A stretch of 64,000 bases of DNA from CAWCXF01 sp963799455 (GTDB lineage: Bacteria; Pseudomonadota; Alphaproteobacteria; Rhodobacterales; Rhodobacteraceae). Below, in pieces: positions 37,985 through 48,689 of the stretch (positions are counted from its first letter, which is position 1; each line of letters starts with the position of its first letter). The stretch spans positions 1,677,514 through 1,741,513 of the forward strand of contig CAWCXF010000007.1 in assembly GCA_963799455.1 (NCBI GenBank), in the 5' to 3' direction. The notes under the pieces were generated by a model. It was given only the letters and a program-made list of their open reading frames with translations, was not told where the DNA came from and ran no database searches. The position numbers and the translations under genes were made by a program.

Positions 37985-40434
37985 CCGAGTGGACGCTCGC
38001 CTATGACGGCTTCGATCCGGCGGCGGAGGGGCTGCGCGAGGCGCTCTGCACGCTCGGCAACGGCCTCTTCGCCACCCGCGGCGCGGCCGAGGAGTCCGAG
38101 GCCGGCGACATCCACTATCCCGGCACCTACCTCTCGGGAGGCTTCGACCGGCTGACCACCGAGATCGCGGGGCGCGGGATCGAGAACGAGGATCTGGTCA
38201 ACCTGCCGAACTGGCTGCCGCTCAGCTTCCGCCCCGAGGGCGGCGAGTGGCTGAACCTGGCGGCCATGGAGATCCTCACCCACCGCCAGGAGCTCGACCT
38301 GGAGGCGGGCGTGCTGCGGCGCGCGCTGCGGGTGCGCGACCGGCAGGGGCGCGAGACGACGCTGCTCTCCCGGCGCCTCGTCAGCATGGACGCGCCGCAT
38401 CTGGCGGCGATCGAGTGGCGGCTCACGGCGGAGAACTGGTCGGGCGGCGTCGAGATCCGCTCCGCCCTCGACGGGCGGGTGATCAACGCCGGCGTCGAGC
38501 GCTACCGCCAGCTCGACGGCAAGCACCTCGCGCCGCTCTCGACCGGGGAGATCGGCGCCGACGCGGTCTCGCTGCTGGCCGAGACCCGGCAGTCGCGCAT
38601 CCGCGTCGCCCAGGCGGCCCGGACGCGGGTGTTCCGCGGCGACGAGCCGGTGGACTGCGCGCGGCGGACCGAGCACGACGCGGGCCACGTCGCCCAGACG
38701 CTGCGCCTCGACATGGCCGAAGGGCAGCCGGTCACGGTCGAGAAGACCGTGGCGCTGCACAGCTCGCGCGACCGGGCGATCTCCGAGCCCGCGCTGGCGG
38801 CCGAGGAGGCGCTGAGCGAGGCCCCGCGCTTCGGGGCCCTGCTCGAGCGTCACGCGCTCGCCTGGGCGCAGCTCTGGCGGCGCTGCGACCTGGTGCTCGA
38901 GGGCCACCCGCGCACGCAGATGATCCTGCGGCTGCACGTCTTCCACCTGCTCCAGACCGTCTCGCCGCACAGCGTCGAGCTCGACGTGGGCGTGCCGGCG
39001 CGGGGCCTGCACGGCGAGGCCTATCGCGGGCACATCTTCTGGGACGAGCTGTTCATCTTCCCGTTCCTCACCCTGCGCCTGCCGCAGCTCACGCGCGCGC
39101 TCTTGCGCTACCGCCACCGCCGCCTGCCCGCGGCGCGGCGGCTGGCGCGCGAGGCGGGGTATCGTGGCGCGATGTATCCCTGGCAGAGCGGCAGCGACGG
39201 GCGCGAGGAGACCCAGACCCTGCACCTCAACCCCGAATCCGGCCGCTGGCTGCCCGACAACTCGCATCTCCAGCGCCACGTCAACGCCGCCATCGCCTAC
39301 AACGTCTGGCGCTACTACGAGGCGACCGGCGACGCCGAGTTCCTGTCGGTCCGCGGCGCCGAGATGCTGATCGAGATCGCCCGCTTCTGGGCCAGCATCG
39401 CCGAGCGCGACGAGGCCGGGCGCTACCACATCCGCGGGGTGATGGGGCCCGACGAGTTCCACGACGGCGTGCCGTGGTCCGAGGCGCCGGGGCTCGACGA
39501 CAACGCCTACACCAACGTGATGGCGGCCTGGGTGCTCGCGCGCGCGGGCGAGGCCCATGCGCTCCTCGACCCCGAGCGGCGCGCCGAGCTCGACGCCACG
39601 CTGGGCCTCGATCCGGGCGAGCCCGCGCTGTGGGACGAGATCGGCCGCGGGCTCGCCGTCCCGTTCCACGACGGCGTCATCAGCCAGTTCGAGGGCTACG
39701 AGCGGCTCGAGGAGTTCGACTGGGAGGGCTACGCCGCGAAGTACGGCGACATCCACCGGCTCGACCGCATCCTCGAGGCCGAGGGCGACAGCGTGAACCG
39801 CTACAAGGCCTCCAAGCAGGCCGACGTGCTGATGCTGTTCTACCTCTTCTCGGCCGAGGAGCTCGACGCGCTGTTCGCCCGGCTCGGCCACCCCTTCGAG
39901 CGCGCGATGATCCCCCGCACCATCGCCTATTACGCCAAGCGCACCTCGCACGGCTCGACGCTGAGCCGGATCGTGCAGTCCTGGGTGCTGGCGCGCTCGG
40001 ACCGCGGCCGGTCCTGGGCGCTGCTGACGGAGGCGCTGGAGAGCGACATCGCCGACGTCCAGGGCGGCACCACGGCCGAGGGCATCCATCTCGGCGCCAT
40101 GGCCGGCACCGTCGATCTGGTGCAGCGCGGCCAGACCGGGCTGGAGATCCAGGGCGACGTGCTCAGGCTCGACCCCTGCCTGCCCGAGGAGCTGACCGGC
40201 CTGCGGATGCGCGTCCGCTACCGCGGCCACTGGCTCGAGATCGCGGCCGGCCGCGAGCGCCTCACCGTCTCGGCCCCCGACGGCTGGGCCGGCCCGGACC
40301 GGATCATGGTCCGGGACAAGGTCCACCCCTTCGGCGCAGGGGAGACGCTGGAGATCCCCTGCCATCCCGAGGGCGGCGGCTGGCGCCCGGAGCGGCACCG
40401 GGGCGACGGCGACGGAGCGCGGCGCGAGATGTAA
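37981..40434 (+). CDS. Glycoside hydrolase family 65 disaccharide phosphorylase
   Basis: An 817-residue GH65 protein. Landmarks: LCTLGNGLFATRGAAEES near the N-terminus, FWDELFIFPFL, MYPWQSGSDGREETQTLHLN and the catalytic Glu in IRGVMGPDEFHDGVPWSEAP. KQADVLMLFYLFSAEELD and YYAKRTSHGSTLSRIVQSWV follow the family. GH65 enzymes phosphorolyse trehalose, maltose, kojibiose, nigerose or similar to beta-glucose 1-phosphate. The coupled upstream beta-PGM domain would then make glucose 6-phosphate. The OtsB half of the fusion hints at trehalose, but the exact disaccharide is not readable here. Confidence 0.92.
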
Positions 40435-40576
40435 CGATCCACGACCGCCCGCGTCCTCGGGGGGCCCGCGCCGGCCGCGGCTCGGGGTCGGCCGGCCGTT
40501 GACGAGCCCGGCCGGCTCGGCCGAGAACCCTGGCCGCGGCACGTCGCGCGCCGTCATCGACCAAGGAGAACGACCG

Positions 40577-41098
40577 ATGAGAACGACCATGAGAACGACG
40601 CTTGCCATCCTCGCCGCCGGGACACTCGCGCTCGCGGCCCCCGGCGCCCAGGCCGTCCAGCACGGCGGGGACGGGTCCGACCCGACGCCGCAGGGCGATG
40701 CCCAGGCCGGCGGCATGATGCCCGAGGGCGGCATGGACCAGGGCGGCATGATGGCCGAGGGAGGAACGGGCCAGGGCGGCATGATGTCCGAGGGCGGCAT
40801 GGGCCAGGGCGGCATGGGCCAGGGCGGCATGGGCCAGGGCGGCATGATGGGCCAGGGCGGCATGATGGGCCAGGGCGGCATGATGGGCCAGGGCGGCATG
40901 GGCCAGGGCATGATGCTCACGATGATGATGGCGATGATGGACACGAACGGCGACGGCGCGCTGTCGCTCGAGGAGGTCCAGGCCGTCCACGCCAGGATGT
41001 TCGAGATGATCGACGCCGACGGCGACGGGCTGGTCGATGCGCAGGAGATCCGCAGCGCCATGCAAGGTGGCGCGATGCCCGCGCCCGCCGCCCAGTAG
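40577..41098 (+). CDS. Secreted Met-rich repeat protein with EF-hand pair
   Basis: A 173-residue exported protein. Signal peptide about 1-25 (LAILAAGTLALAAPGAQA). The middle (about 45-120) is a Gly/Gln/Met repeat: units of GGMGQ and GGMMGQ from 15- and 18-bp repeats, giving dozens of Met. The C-terminus has two calcium-type loops, DTNGDGALSLEE and DADGDGLVDAQE. Met-rich repeats are known to bind Cu(I) or Ag(I) in periplasmic proteins, so a metal role is plausible next to the copper-type genes. A AAGGAG ribosome site precedes the ATG at 40577; an earlier in-frame ATG is not supported. No named family. Confidence 0.8.
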   Translation: MRTTMRTTLAILAAGTLALAAPGAQAVQHGGDGSDPTPQGDAQAGGMMPEGGMDQGGMMAEGGTGQGGMMSEGGMGQGGMGQGGMGQGGMMGQGGMMGQGGMMGQGGMGQGMMLTMMMAMMDTNGDGALSLEEVQAVHARMFEMIDADGDGLVDAQEIRSAMQGGAMPAPAAQ

Positions 41099-41256
41099 AT
41101 CCCGCCGCTCCATGGGTGGGGGCCGGCTGCGGGGTCCGCCCCGCCGGGCCTCGCCCGTGGGACCGGCTCTTGCCGCGCCGGATCCGCCGCGGACGGGCGG
41201 CCTTTCGAGGCGTCCCCCGTCCGAACGACGCCCGTCCGAACGACGCCGGGGCAGGG

Positions 41257-41456
41257 GACGCCGAGACGGGGGACGCCGAGACGGGGGACGCCGAGACGGG
41301 GGCGCCGAGACGGGGGACGCCGAGACGGGGACGCCGAGACGGGGGACGCCGAGACGGGGGACGCCGAGACGGGGGACGCCGAGATGGGGACGCCGAGACG
41401 GGGGACGCCGAGATGGGGGACGCCGAGATGGGGGACGCTGAGACGGGGGGACGCCG
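41257..41456. repeat. About thirteen-copy 15-bp minisatellite ending at a start codon
   Basis: Head-to-tail acgccgagacggggg units of 14-16 bases; three have gagatg for gagacg. The last, partial copy (acgccgATGAGG) provides the ATG of the next gene, and its G-run is the only ribosome-site candidate. Two copies of another 15-base unit (cccgtccgaacgacg) lie just before, at 41,216-41,245. Copy frames drift, so it is not a coding repeat. Confidence 0.85.
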
Positions 41457-42482
41457 ATGAGGATCGCCATCTTCGAGGCCGAGGAGTGGGAGCGCCAGGC
41501 CTGCGGGCGCCTGGAGCCCGCCCATGCGCTGCGCTGCACGCCCGAGGCGCTCGACGCGCGAAGCGTTGCCACCCATGCCGACGCCGAGATCGTCAGCACC
41601 TTCGTCAACTCCCGGCTCGATGCGGAGGTGCTGGCGCGGTTCGCCGCGCTGAGGCTGATCGCCACCCGCTCGACCGGCACCGACCACATCGACCTCGACT
41701 GGTGCGCCGCCCACGGCGTCACCGTGGCCAACGTGCCGGACTACGGCGACGCGACGGTGGCCGAGCACGCCTTCGCGCTCCTGCTGGCGGTGTCGCGCAA
41801 CCTGGTCGAGGCGGTCGAGCGGACGCGGCGCGGCGACTTCTCGCAGGCGGGCCTGCGCGGCCTGGAGCTGAGCGGCAAGACCCTGGGCGTGATCGGCACC
41901 GGGCGGATCGGGCGCCGCGCCATCGAGATCGCCCGCGGCTTCGGCATGGCGGTGATGGCCCACGACCTGCGCCCCGATCCCGAGGCGGCCGCGCGGCTCG
42001 GCTTCGCCTATGCCGGCCTCGACGCGATCTTGGGGGCCGCCGACGTGCTGACGCTGCACGTCCCGGCGGCGCCGGGGACCGCGCACCTCATCGGCGAGCG
42101 CGAGTTCGCGCTGATGAAGCCGGGGGCGGTGCTGATCAACACCGCGCGAGGCAACATCCTCGACGTGCCGGCGCTGGTGCGGGCGCTGGCCGAGGGAAGG
42201 CTGCGCGGCGCCGGTCTCGACGTGCTGCCGCAGGAGCCCCTGATCCGCGAGGAGGCGCAGATCTTCCGCGGCGCCTGGAGCGAGGGCCACGACCTCAAGG
42301 CGCTCGTCGCCAACCACGTGCTGCTGCGCTTCCCCAACGTCGTGGTCACGCCCCACACCGCCTACAACACCGAGAGCGCCGTGCGCCGCATCATCGACAC
42401 CACGCTCCTCAACATCGAGGCCTTCGCGCACGACGGCCGGGTGCCGAACCCGGTCGGCGCCCCGCCCGCCCGCGGCGGCTGA
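41457..42482 (+). CDS. D-isomer-specific 2-hydroxyacid dehydrogenase (D-lactate dehydrogenase-like)
   Basis: A 341-residue protein of the D-2-hydroxyacid dehydrogenase family. The NAD loop is LGVIGTGRIGRRAIEIARGF. Catalytic residues are Arg in LINTARGNILDVPALV, Glu in LDVLPQEPLIREE and His in VVVTPHTAYNTESAVRR. ATRSTGTDHIDLDW and NVPDYGDATVAEHAFALLL are typical of the D-lactate dehydrogenase branch. The lactate permease gene starts 7 bp downstream, supporting pyruvate/lactate interconversion. The start lies at the end of the 15-bp repeat. Confidence 0.9.
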   Translation: MRIAIFEAEEWERQACGRLEPAHALRCTPEALDARSVATHADAEIVSTFVNSRLDAEVLARFAALRLIATRSTGTDHIDLDWCAAHGVTVANVPDYGDATVAEHAFALLLAVSRNLVEAVERTRRGDFSQAGLRGLELSGKTLGVIGTGRIGRRAIEIARGFGMAVMAHDLRPDPEAAARLGFAYAGLDAILGAADVLTLHVPAAPGTAHLIGEREFALMKPGAVLINTARGNILDVPALVRALAEGRLRGAGLDVLPQEPLIREEAQIFRGAWSEGHDLKALVANHVLLRFPNVVVTPHTAYNTESAVRRIIDTTLLNIEAFAHDGRVPNPVGAPPARGG

Positions 42483-42489
42483 CCGGCCG

Positions 42490-44103
42490 ATGCCCGCGCT
42501 CCTCGCCTCCGCGCCGCTCGCCGTGGTGCTGATCGGCATGGCGGCGCTGCGCTGGTCGGCGGCGGTGGCGGGGGCCGCCGGGCTCGCGGTGGCGCTCGGC
42601 CTCGCGCTCGGGCCGTTCGACCTCGCGGCGGCGACCGGGGCGCCTCCGGGGGCGGCCGCGGCGGGCGTGCTCGCGGAGGCCGCGCATTCCACGGCGGTGA
42701 TCTTGTGGATCATCCTGCCCGCGCTCGCGCTCTACGAGTTCCAGCGGCGCTCGGGCGCGGTCGCGCGGATCCGCGAGGCGCTGAGCGGGCTGACCGAGGA
42801 CCGCCGCCTGCAGGCGGTTCTGATCGCCTGGTTCTTCGGCCTGTTCATGGAGGGCGCCGCCGGCTTCGGCACCCCGGTGGCGCTGGCGGCGCCGCTGCTC
42901 GTGGGCATCGGCTTCGCGCCGGTCCGGGCGGTGGTGCTGGCGCTGATCGGTCATGCCGCCGCGGCCTCCTTCGGCGCGGTGGGCACGCCGGCGCTCGTCC
43001 AGGCCGAGATCACCGGGCTGCCGGCCGGGGCGATCGCGGCGGCGACCGCGGGGCTGCACGCGCTCCTCGGGACCGGGCTGGTGGTCACGCTGGTGTGGAT
43101 GGCGGGCGAGGGCCCGCTCTCGCGGCGCGATCTCGGCTGGAGCGGGCTGGCGGCGGCTCTGTTCCTCGTGCCCTACCTCGCGCTCGCGGTCCTGGCAGGG
43201 CCGGAGCTGCCGGCGCTCGGCGGCGGGCTCGTGGGGATGGCCGCCTTCGTGTCGCTGCTCCGTCGGCGCCGACCGGAGGCGGGCGGCGGCCTTCGCCGGC
43301 TCGGGCCCGATCTGGTGCCCTACCTCATCATCGTGGCGCTGGTGCTCGCGACGCGGCTGGTGCCGCCGCTGCGCGAGGCCGCGGGCGGCGTGGTGCTCGA
43401 CTGGAGCCTGCGCGACGACACCTTCTCCGGCAGCGTGCAGCCGCTCTACCATCCCGGGACGCTGCTCTTCGCGGGCTTCGCCCTCGGCGCGCTCGCCACC
43501 GGGCGGGCGGAGCATCTCGCCCCCGCCATGCTGGCCGCGGCGCGGCGGCTCGCGCCGGTGGCGCTGGCGCTCCTGCTGCTGCTCGCGCTGTCGCGGGTCA
43601 TGGTGCATGCGGGCATGATCGATACGCTGGCCTCGGCGGCGACGCGGACCGGGCCGGCCTGGCCGCTGCTCGCGCCCTGGGTCGGGGTGCTCGGCACCTT
43701 CGTCACCGGCTCGACGACGGCCTCGAACATCCTGTTCACCGAGTTCCAGGTGACGACGGCGACGGCCCTGTCGCTGCCGCTCGTGGCGATGGTCGCGGCG
43801 CAGGGCTTCGGCGCGGCGATCGGCAACGTCGTGGCGCCCTACAACATCATCGCCGGCGGCGCCACGGTCGGCCTCAGCGGCCGCGAGGGCGACATCCTCG
43901 CTCGCACCGCGCCGGCCTGCGCGCTCTACACGGTGGCCGGAGGGGCCGTGCTGCTGGCCCTCGCCGCGCTGCGCTCCGACCCCGAGCGGATTCCTCCCCC
44001 GGACCCGGGCCCCGAGGCCACCCTCCAGAGGCCGGTCGCGGCACCGTCATCGCCGGCGACGCTCCGCCCGAGGCCAGGGTTCGCGGCCCGGCCTCCGACA
44101 TGA
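42490..44103 (+). CDS. lldP: L-lactate permease family transporter
   Basis: A 537-residue polytopic carrier of the LctP/LldP family with about 12-14 helices. Characteristic segments are FFGLFMEGAAGFGTPVALAA, HAAAASFGAVGTPALVQAEI, GVLGTFVTGSTTASNILFTE and AAQGFGAAIGNVVAPYNIIA. Members move lactate or glycolate with protons. It follows the D-lactate dehydrogenase-like gene by 7 bp, so the two form an operon for lactate uptake or release. The last 30 residues are Pro/Arg-rich and lack similarity. Confidence 0.92.
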   Translation: MPALLASAPLAVVLIGMAALRWSAAVAGAAGLAVALGLALGPFDLAAATGAPPGAAAAGVLAEAAHSTAVILWIILPALALYEFQRRSGAVARIREALSGLTEDRRLQAVLIAWFFGLFMEGAAGFGTPVALAAPLLVGIGFAPVRAVVLALIGHAAAASFGAVGTPALVQAEITGLPAGAIAAATAGLHALLGTGLVVTLVWMAGEGPLSRRDLGWSGLAAALFLVPYLALAVLAGPELPALGGGLVGMAAFVSLLRRRRPEAGGGLRRLGPDLVPYLIIVALVLATRLVPPLREAAGGVVLDWSLRDDTFSGSVQPLYHPGTLLFAGFALGALATGRAEHLAPAMLAAARRLAPVALALLLLLALSRVMVHAGMIDTLASAATRTGPAWPLLAPWVGVLGTFVTGSTTASNILFTEFQVTTATALSLPLVAMVAAQGFGAAIGNVVAPYNIIAGGATVGLSGREGDILARTAPACALYTVAGGAVLLALAALRSDPERIPPPDPGPEATLQRPVAAPSSPATLRPRPGFAARPPT

Positions 44104-44269
44104 AGCCGGGACGAGCGGCCGAGGGGGCGCCCCCGGGCATGGCGACGGAAGCGCGGATGGACGGGCACGCCGGTCCCGCAGCCCGCGACGGCCGCTCGGT
44201 CCATGGGCCGGGCGCCGCTGGCGGGGCGCGGACGATGCCGGGCCGCCGGCCCACGCCGGCACGCCCTCC

Positions 44270-44770
44270 CCCTGTCCGGCCCATGCCCGGCCGAGCCGGG
44301 CTCCTGCCCGCCCTGCGGCGTGGAGCCCGCGCGCGTCGCGCTCGGCGACGAGGGGCGGAGCCCGGAGCGCGCCGCGCCCACCCGGTGCTTCCGGGTCGGC
44401 GCGGTGCGGCCACCGCCGCCGCTGGTGCCGGGGATGGCGCCCTCTCTCGGCGCCATCGGGGTCGGCGGCATCCTCGGAGGGCGCGGGAGGACGTGCGTCG
44501 AGCTGGTGATGGCGGGCCTGGTGGTCCCGTGGCCGGGCTCCCCGGCCGCCCCGGGCGCCCAGGGGCCGTCGCAGGCGACGATGCGCAGCATCGGGCGGAA
44601 TCCGTCCGTGGCGCCGATCGCCGACGCCGCCGGGGTTCCGGTCGCGGCCGGCCTGCTCTATCCGTTCCTAGGCATCCCGATCGGCCCGATCCTCGCGGCC
44701 TTCGCAACGCGCGCCGCGTCGCCCCCGGTGGGGCCGAGCGGCTCGCGGCCGCGGACGTTCGGGGTCTGTC
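44270..44770 (+). pseudogene. Internally deleted relic of a copper-type P1B ATPase
   Basis: A single plus-strand frame preserves both ends of a copper ATPase but not the middle. Near 44,300 it gives CPAEPGSCPPCGVEPARVAL, the remains of the heavy-metal-binding CPMHP...PGSCPxCGMALEP domain. Near 44,390 comes CFRVGAVRPPPPLVPGMAPS, matching the first helix RRFWVGAxLTLPLLVLAM. From 44,575 it reads ATMRSIGRNPSVAPIADAAG and VPVAAGLLYPFLGIPIGPIL, as in the last helices (SRATMRNIRQNLFFAFxYNxxGVP). The CPx helix and the phosphorylation and nucleotide domains are gone. The intact pump at 20,155 has a different sequence here, so this is a separate gene. Confidence 0.65.
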
Positions 44771-44876
44771 CGGTGCGCACCCGCCATCGCCCCTCGACGG
44801 CGCTGGCACCCCCGACGGCGGCCGTGCGCGCGCCCCCCGAGGCTCGACGCCGTCGTCTCAGAGAGAGGAGACCGAC

Positions 44877-45353
44877 ATGACGTTCGTGAAGCTGATCGTA
44901 GCCGCCTCGGCGGCGCTGGCGGGAGGCCTGCCCGCCCTGGCCGCGACCCACGACGGGACGGAGGCCGAGATCCTCGCCCCGGGCCTGGCGATGCCCGAGA
45001 TGGACGCGGCGAGGGGGCGCGTCCTCTTCGCCGAGAAGGGCTGCGTCGTCTGCCATTCGGTCAACGGGGTCGGCGGCCAGGACGCCCCGATGCTCGACGC
45101 CGAGTTCATGGACACGCCGATGAACCCGTTCGAGTTCGCGGCCCGGATGTGGCGCGGCGCCGAGGCGATGGTGGATCTGCAGCGCGAGGAGCTGGGCGAC
45201 GTGATCGACCTGAGCGGCGACGAGCTCGCCGACATCATCGCCTTCGTCCACGACCCCGCCGAGCAGGCCGCGTTCTCGCAGGCCGACCTCCCCCCGGAGA
45301 TCGTCGAGATGATGGCGCATGAGGACACCGACGACCATCACGACGACGAGTAG
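44877..45353 (+). CDS. Periplasmic class I c-type cytochrome (158 aa)
   Basis: A 158-residue exported protein with a signal peptide (LIVAASAALAGGLPALAA) and one haem site, KGCVVCHSVNGVGG. A Met ligand probably lies in MNPFEFAARMWRGAEAM. DLSGDELADIIAFVHDPAEQ is the C-terminal helix of small cytochromes c, and the protein ends in an acidic/His tail (HEDTDDHHDDE) that might bind metal or dock a partner. GGAGACCGAC precedes the ATG. It stands alone after the copper-ATPase relic. Likely an electron carrier for an accessory dehydrogenase or oxidase. Confidence 0.87.
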   Translation: MTFVKLIVAASAALAGGLPALAATHDGTEAEILAPGLAMPEMDAARGRVLFAEKGCVVCHSVNGVGGQDAPMLDAEFMDTPMNPFEFAARMWRGAEAMVDLQREELGDVIDLSGDELADIIAFVHDPAEQAAFSQADLPPEIVEMMAHEDTDDHHDDE

Positions 45354-45749
45354 CCCGGGCGCCGGGCCGGCGGGGGCCGGTCGCCCGGCCCCGTCGCCGA
45401 CGGCCGGGGTGCGCGCCGTCCGCCCGATCCCATCCCGCTCGCCTCGCGCTTCGTCGCTCGGCGCGCAGGGGGCCGTGGGTCCGGCGCCCGGCGGGGCGCG
45501 CGGGGGGGGCGTTCCGGTCTTCGGGCAAAGCGTCGCTCCGCCCCGTGGCGGGAGCGGCCATCGCGGCGCGAGGATCCGGCGCGGCGGCCCGCAGCGTCGT
45601 GCTGGGCGGCGAGGAGGTGGCCGAGCCCGGGATGCACCGGGCCGGCGACGCCGGAGGGCGCGAGCGCCGCCCTTCGCACGGCGACCGTCAACGAAACGTC
45701 AACCTTTGGGCTCTACCGATCGGCCAGCGACCCAATCGGAGATCCGCCC
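45354..45749. other. Intergenic stretch with a repeated GTCAAC motif
   Basis: About 395 bases with no gene. The 3' end is less G+C-rich and has cgtcaac-gaaa-cgtcaac at 45,688-45,705, a direct repeat that could be a regulator site for the tiny ORF downstream. The remainder contains only random G+C-rich frames and an imperfect hairpin (gctccgccccgtggcgggagc). Confidence 0.4.
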
Positions 45750-45824
45750 ATGCGGGCCCCTGCGCTCCTCGTCCATCTGGGCGTCCTGATCGGCCTCGGA
45801 GCCGCGGTCCTCGTGCTGATCTGA
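45750..45824 (+). CDS. Tiny single-helix membrane peptide (24 aa)
   Basis: A 24-residue ORF, MRAPALLVHLGVLIGLGAAVLVLI, that is almost entirely one hydrophobic helix. A GGAG lies 8 nt before the ATG and there is a more A+T-rich promoter-like region upstream. Such peptides are common as small subunits of membrane complexes, but no partner gene is adjacent. It may be a chance frame. Confidence 0.35.
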   Translation: MRAPALLVHLGVLIGLGAAVLVLI

Positions 45825-45859
45825 GGCCCAGCCCCGAGGCCCTCGTCCGAGGACGATGC

Positions 45860-46486
45860 CTAGGCGCTCCCCCGCCCGCCCGCGCGCAGCGGTCCCCGGG
45901 CCTGCGCCAGATGACGCCAGGCGCGCTGGTCCGGGACGTGAAGGGTCAGCGCGTCGCCCACATGCAGCGTCCCCTCGCGCTCGACCCAGGCGGTCACGCC
46001 GCGCCGTCCCTTCGCGCTCGCCTTGAACGCTCGGCCCAGCCCCGGCGCATCCTCGTCGACGACGCGGGCCGGCAGGTGGCAGGGGCGGTTCTCCATGTCC
46101 ACCACGAGCGTCGTCCCGTCCGGCGCCTGAAGCCGCGAGGACGGCGGCAGGCGGCTGAAGTCCGGCAGCCCCTCGACGACGATCGAGGCCCCCGACCAAG
46201 CCGGATCGAAGGCCGCGACCCCCATGAGGGCCGCGACCTCGGCCATCTCCTCGGCCGAGACGATGGCGATCTGGCGCGCATTGCGGATCTCGGTGCCCTT
46301 GGGATGGAGCCCCGTGACGCGCGAGCAGGAGGGCCGCGTGAGGCCGCCATGCGCCTCCCCCTCGAAGCCCTCCAGGCTCACGGCGATCTCGGCCAAGGGG
46401 TGCGAGCGCAGCGACGCGTCGCGGTCCGGCACGCGGCCGAGCCAGACGATGCGGGCCGCGAAGGCGGTGGGGATCAGGGCGGGCAT
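45860..46486 (-). CDS. MOSC-domain protein
   Basis: A 208-residue MOSC domain protein. The family pattern appears as GEAHGGLTRPSCSRVTGLHPKG, with the conserved Cys in PSCSRV, then NARQIAIVSAEEMAEVAALM, WSGASIVVEGLPDFSRLP and a second region DMENRPCHLPARVV. MOSC domains bind the molybdenum cofactor or carry sulphur; stand-alone bacterial ones of this type are poorly characterised. No signal peptide. It is separated from ftsH by 147 bp on the same strand. Confidence 0.87.
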   Translation of the reverse strand: MPALIPTAFAARIVWLGRVPDRDASLRSHPLAEIAVSLEGFEGEAHGGLTRPSCSRVTGLHPKGTEIRNARQIAIVSAEEMAEVAALMGVAAFDPAWSGASIVVEGLPDFSRLPPSSRLQAPDGTTLVVDMENRPCHLPARVVDEDAPGLGRAFKASAKGRRGVTAWVEREGTLHVGDALTLHVPDQRAWRHLAQARGPLRAGGRGSA

Positions 46487-46633
46487 GGGGCGCGGCCTCC
46501 CGAGCGGCCCGCGCAGGGTGCCGCGACCGGGCGGCGCTCGCAAGACACCGCGCCCGACGCGGGAACGGCCTCTGAGGGCGCTCCGAGGCCGTTCGGGCAG
46601 GCCATGCGCGTCACGCAGGCCGCGCCGGTCGCG

Positions 46634-48556
<1,923 letters not shown>

Positions 48557-48689
48557 GGGGGTTTCCTCCGGTGGGGGTTCTTGGATCGGGACGCGCAGCC
48601 CCGGCTGCGGCGCAAGATAGGGATCCGGACCCCCCGGATCAATGCGAGCGGCCGGGCGCGACCGGCGGGTGCGCGCTCGTGTCCCGGCC

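Noticed and set aside
41116..41460. A protein with GDAET repeats encoded by the 15-bp array
   Set aside because: Units of 14 and 16 bases break the repeat frame (GDAET turns into PRRGT and RRDGG), and there is no ribosome site; the array is better seen as non-coding.
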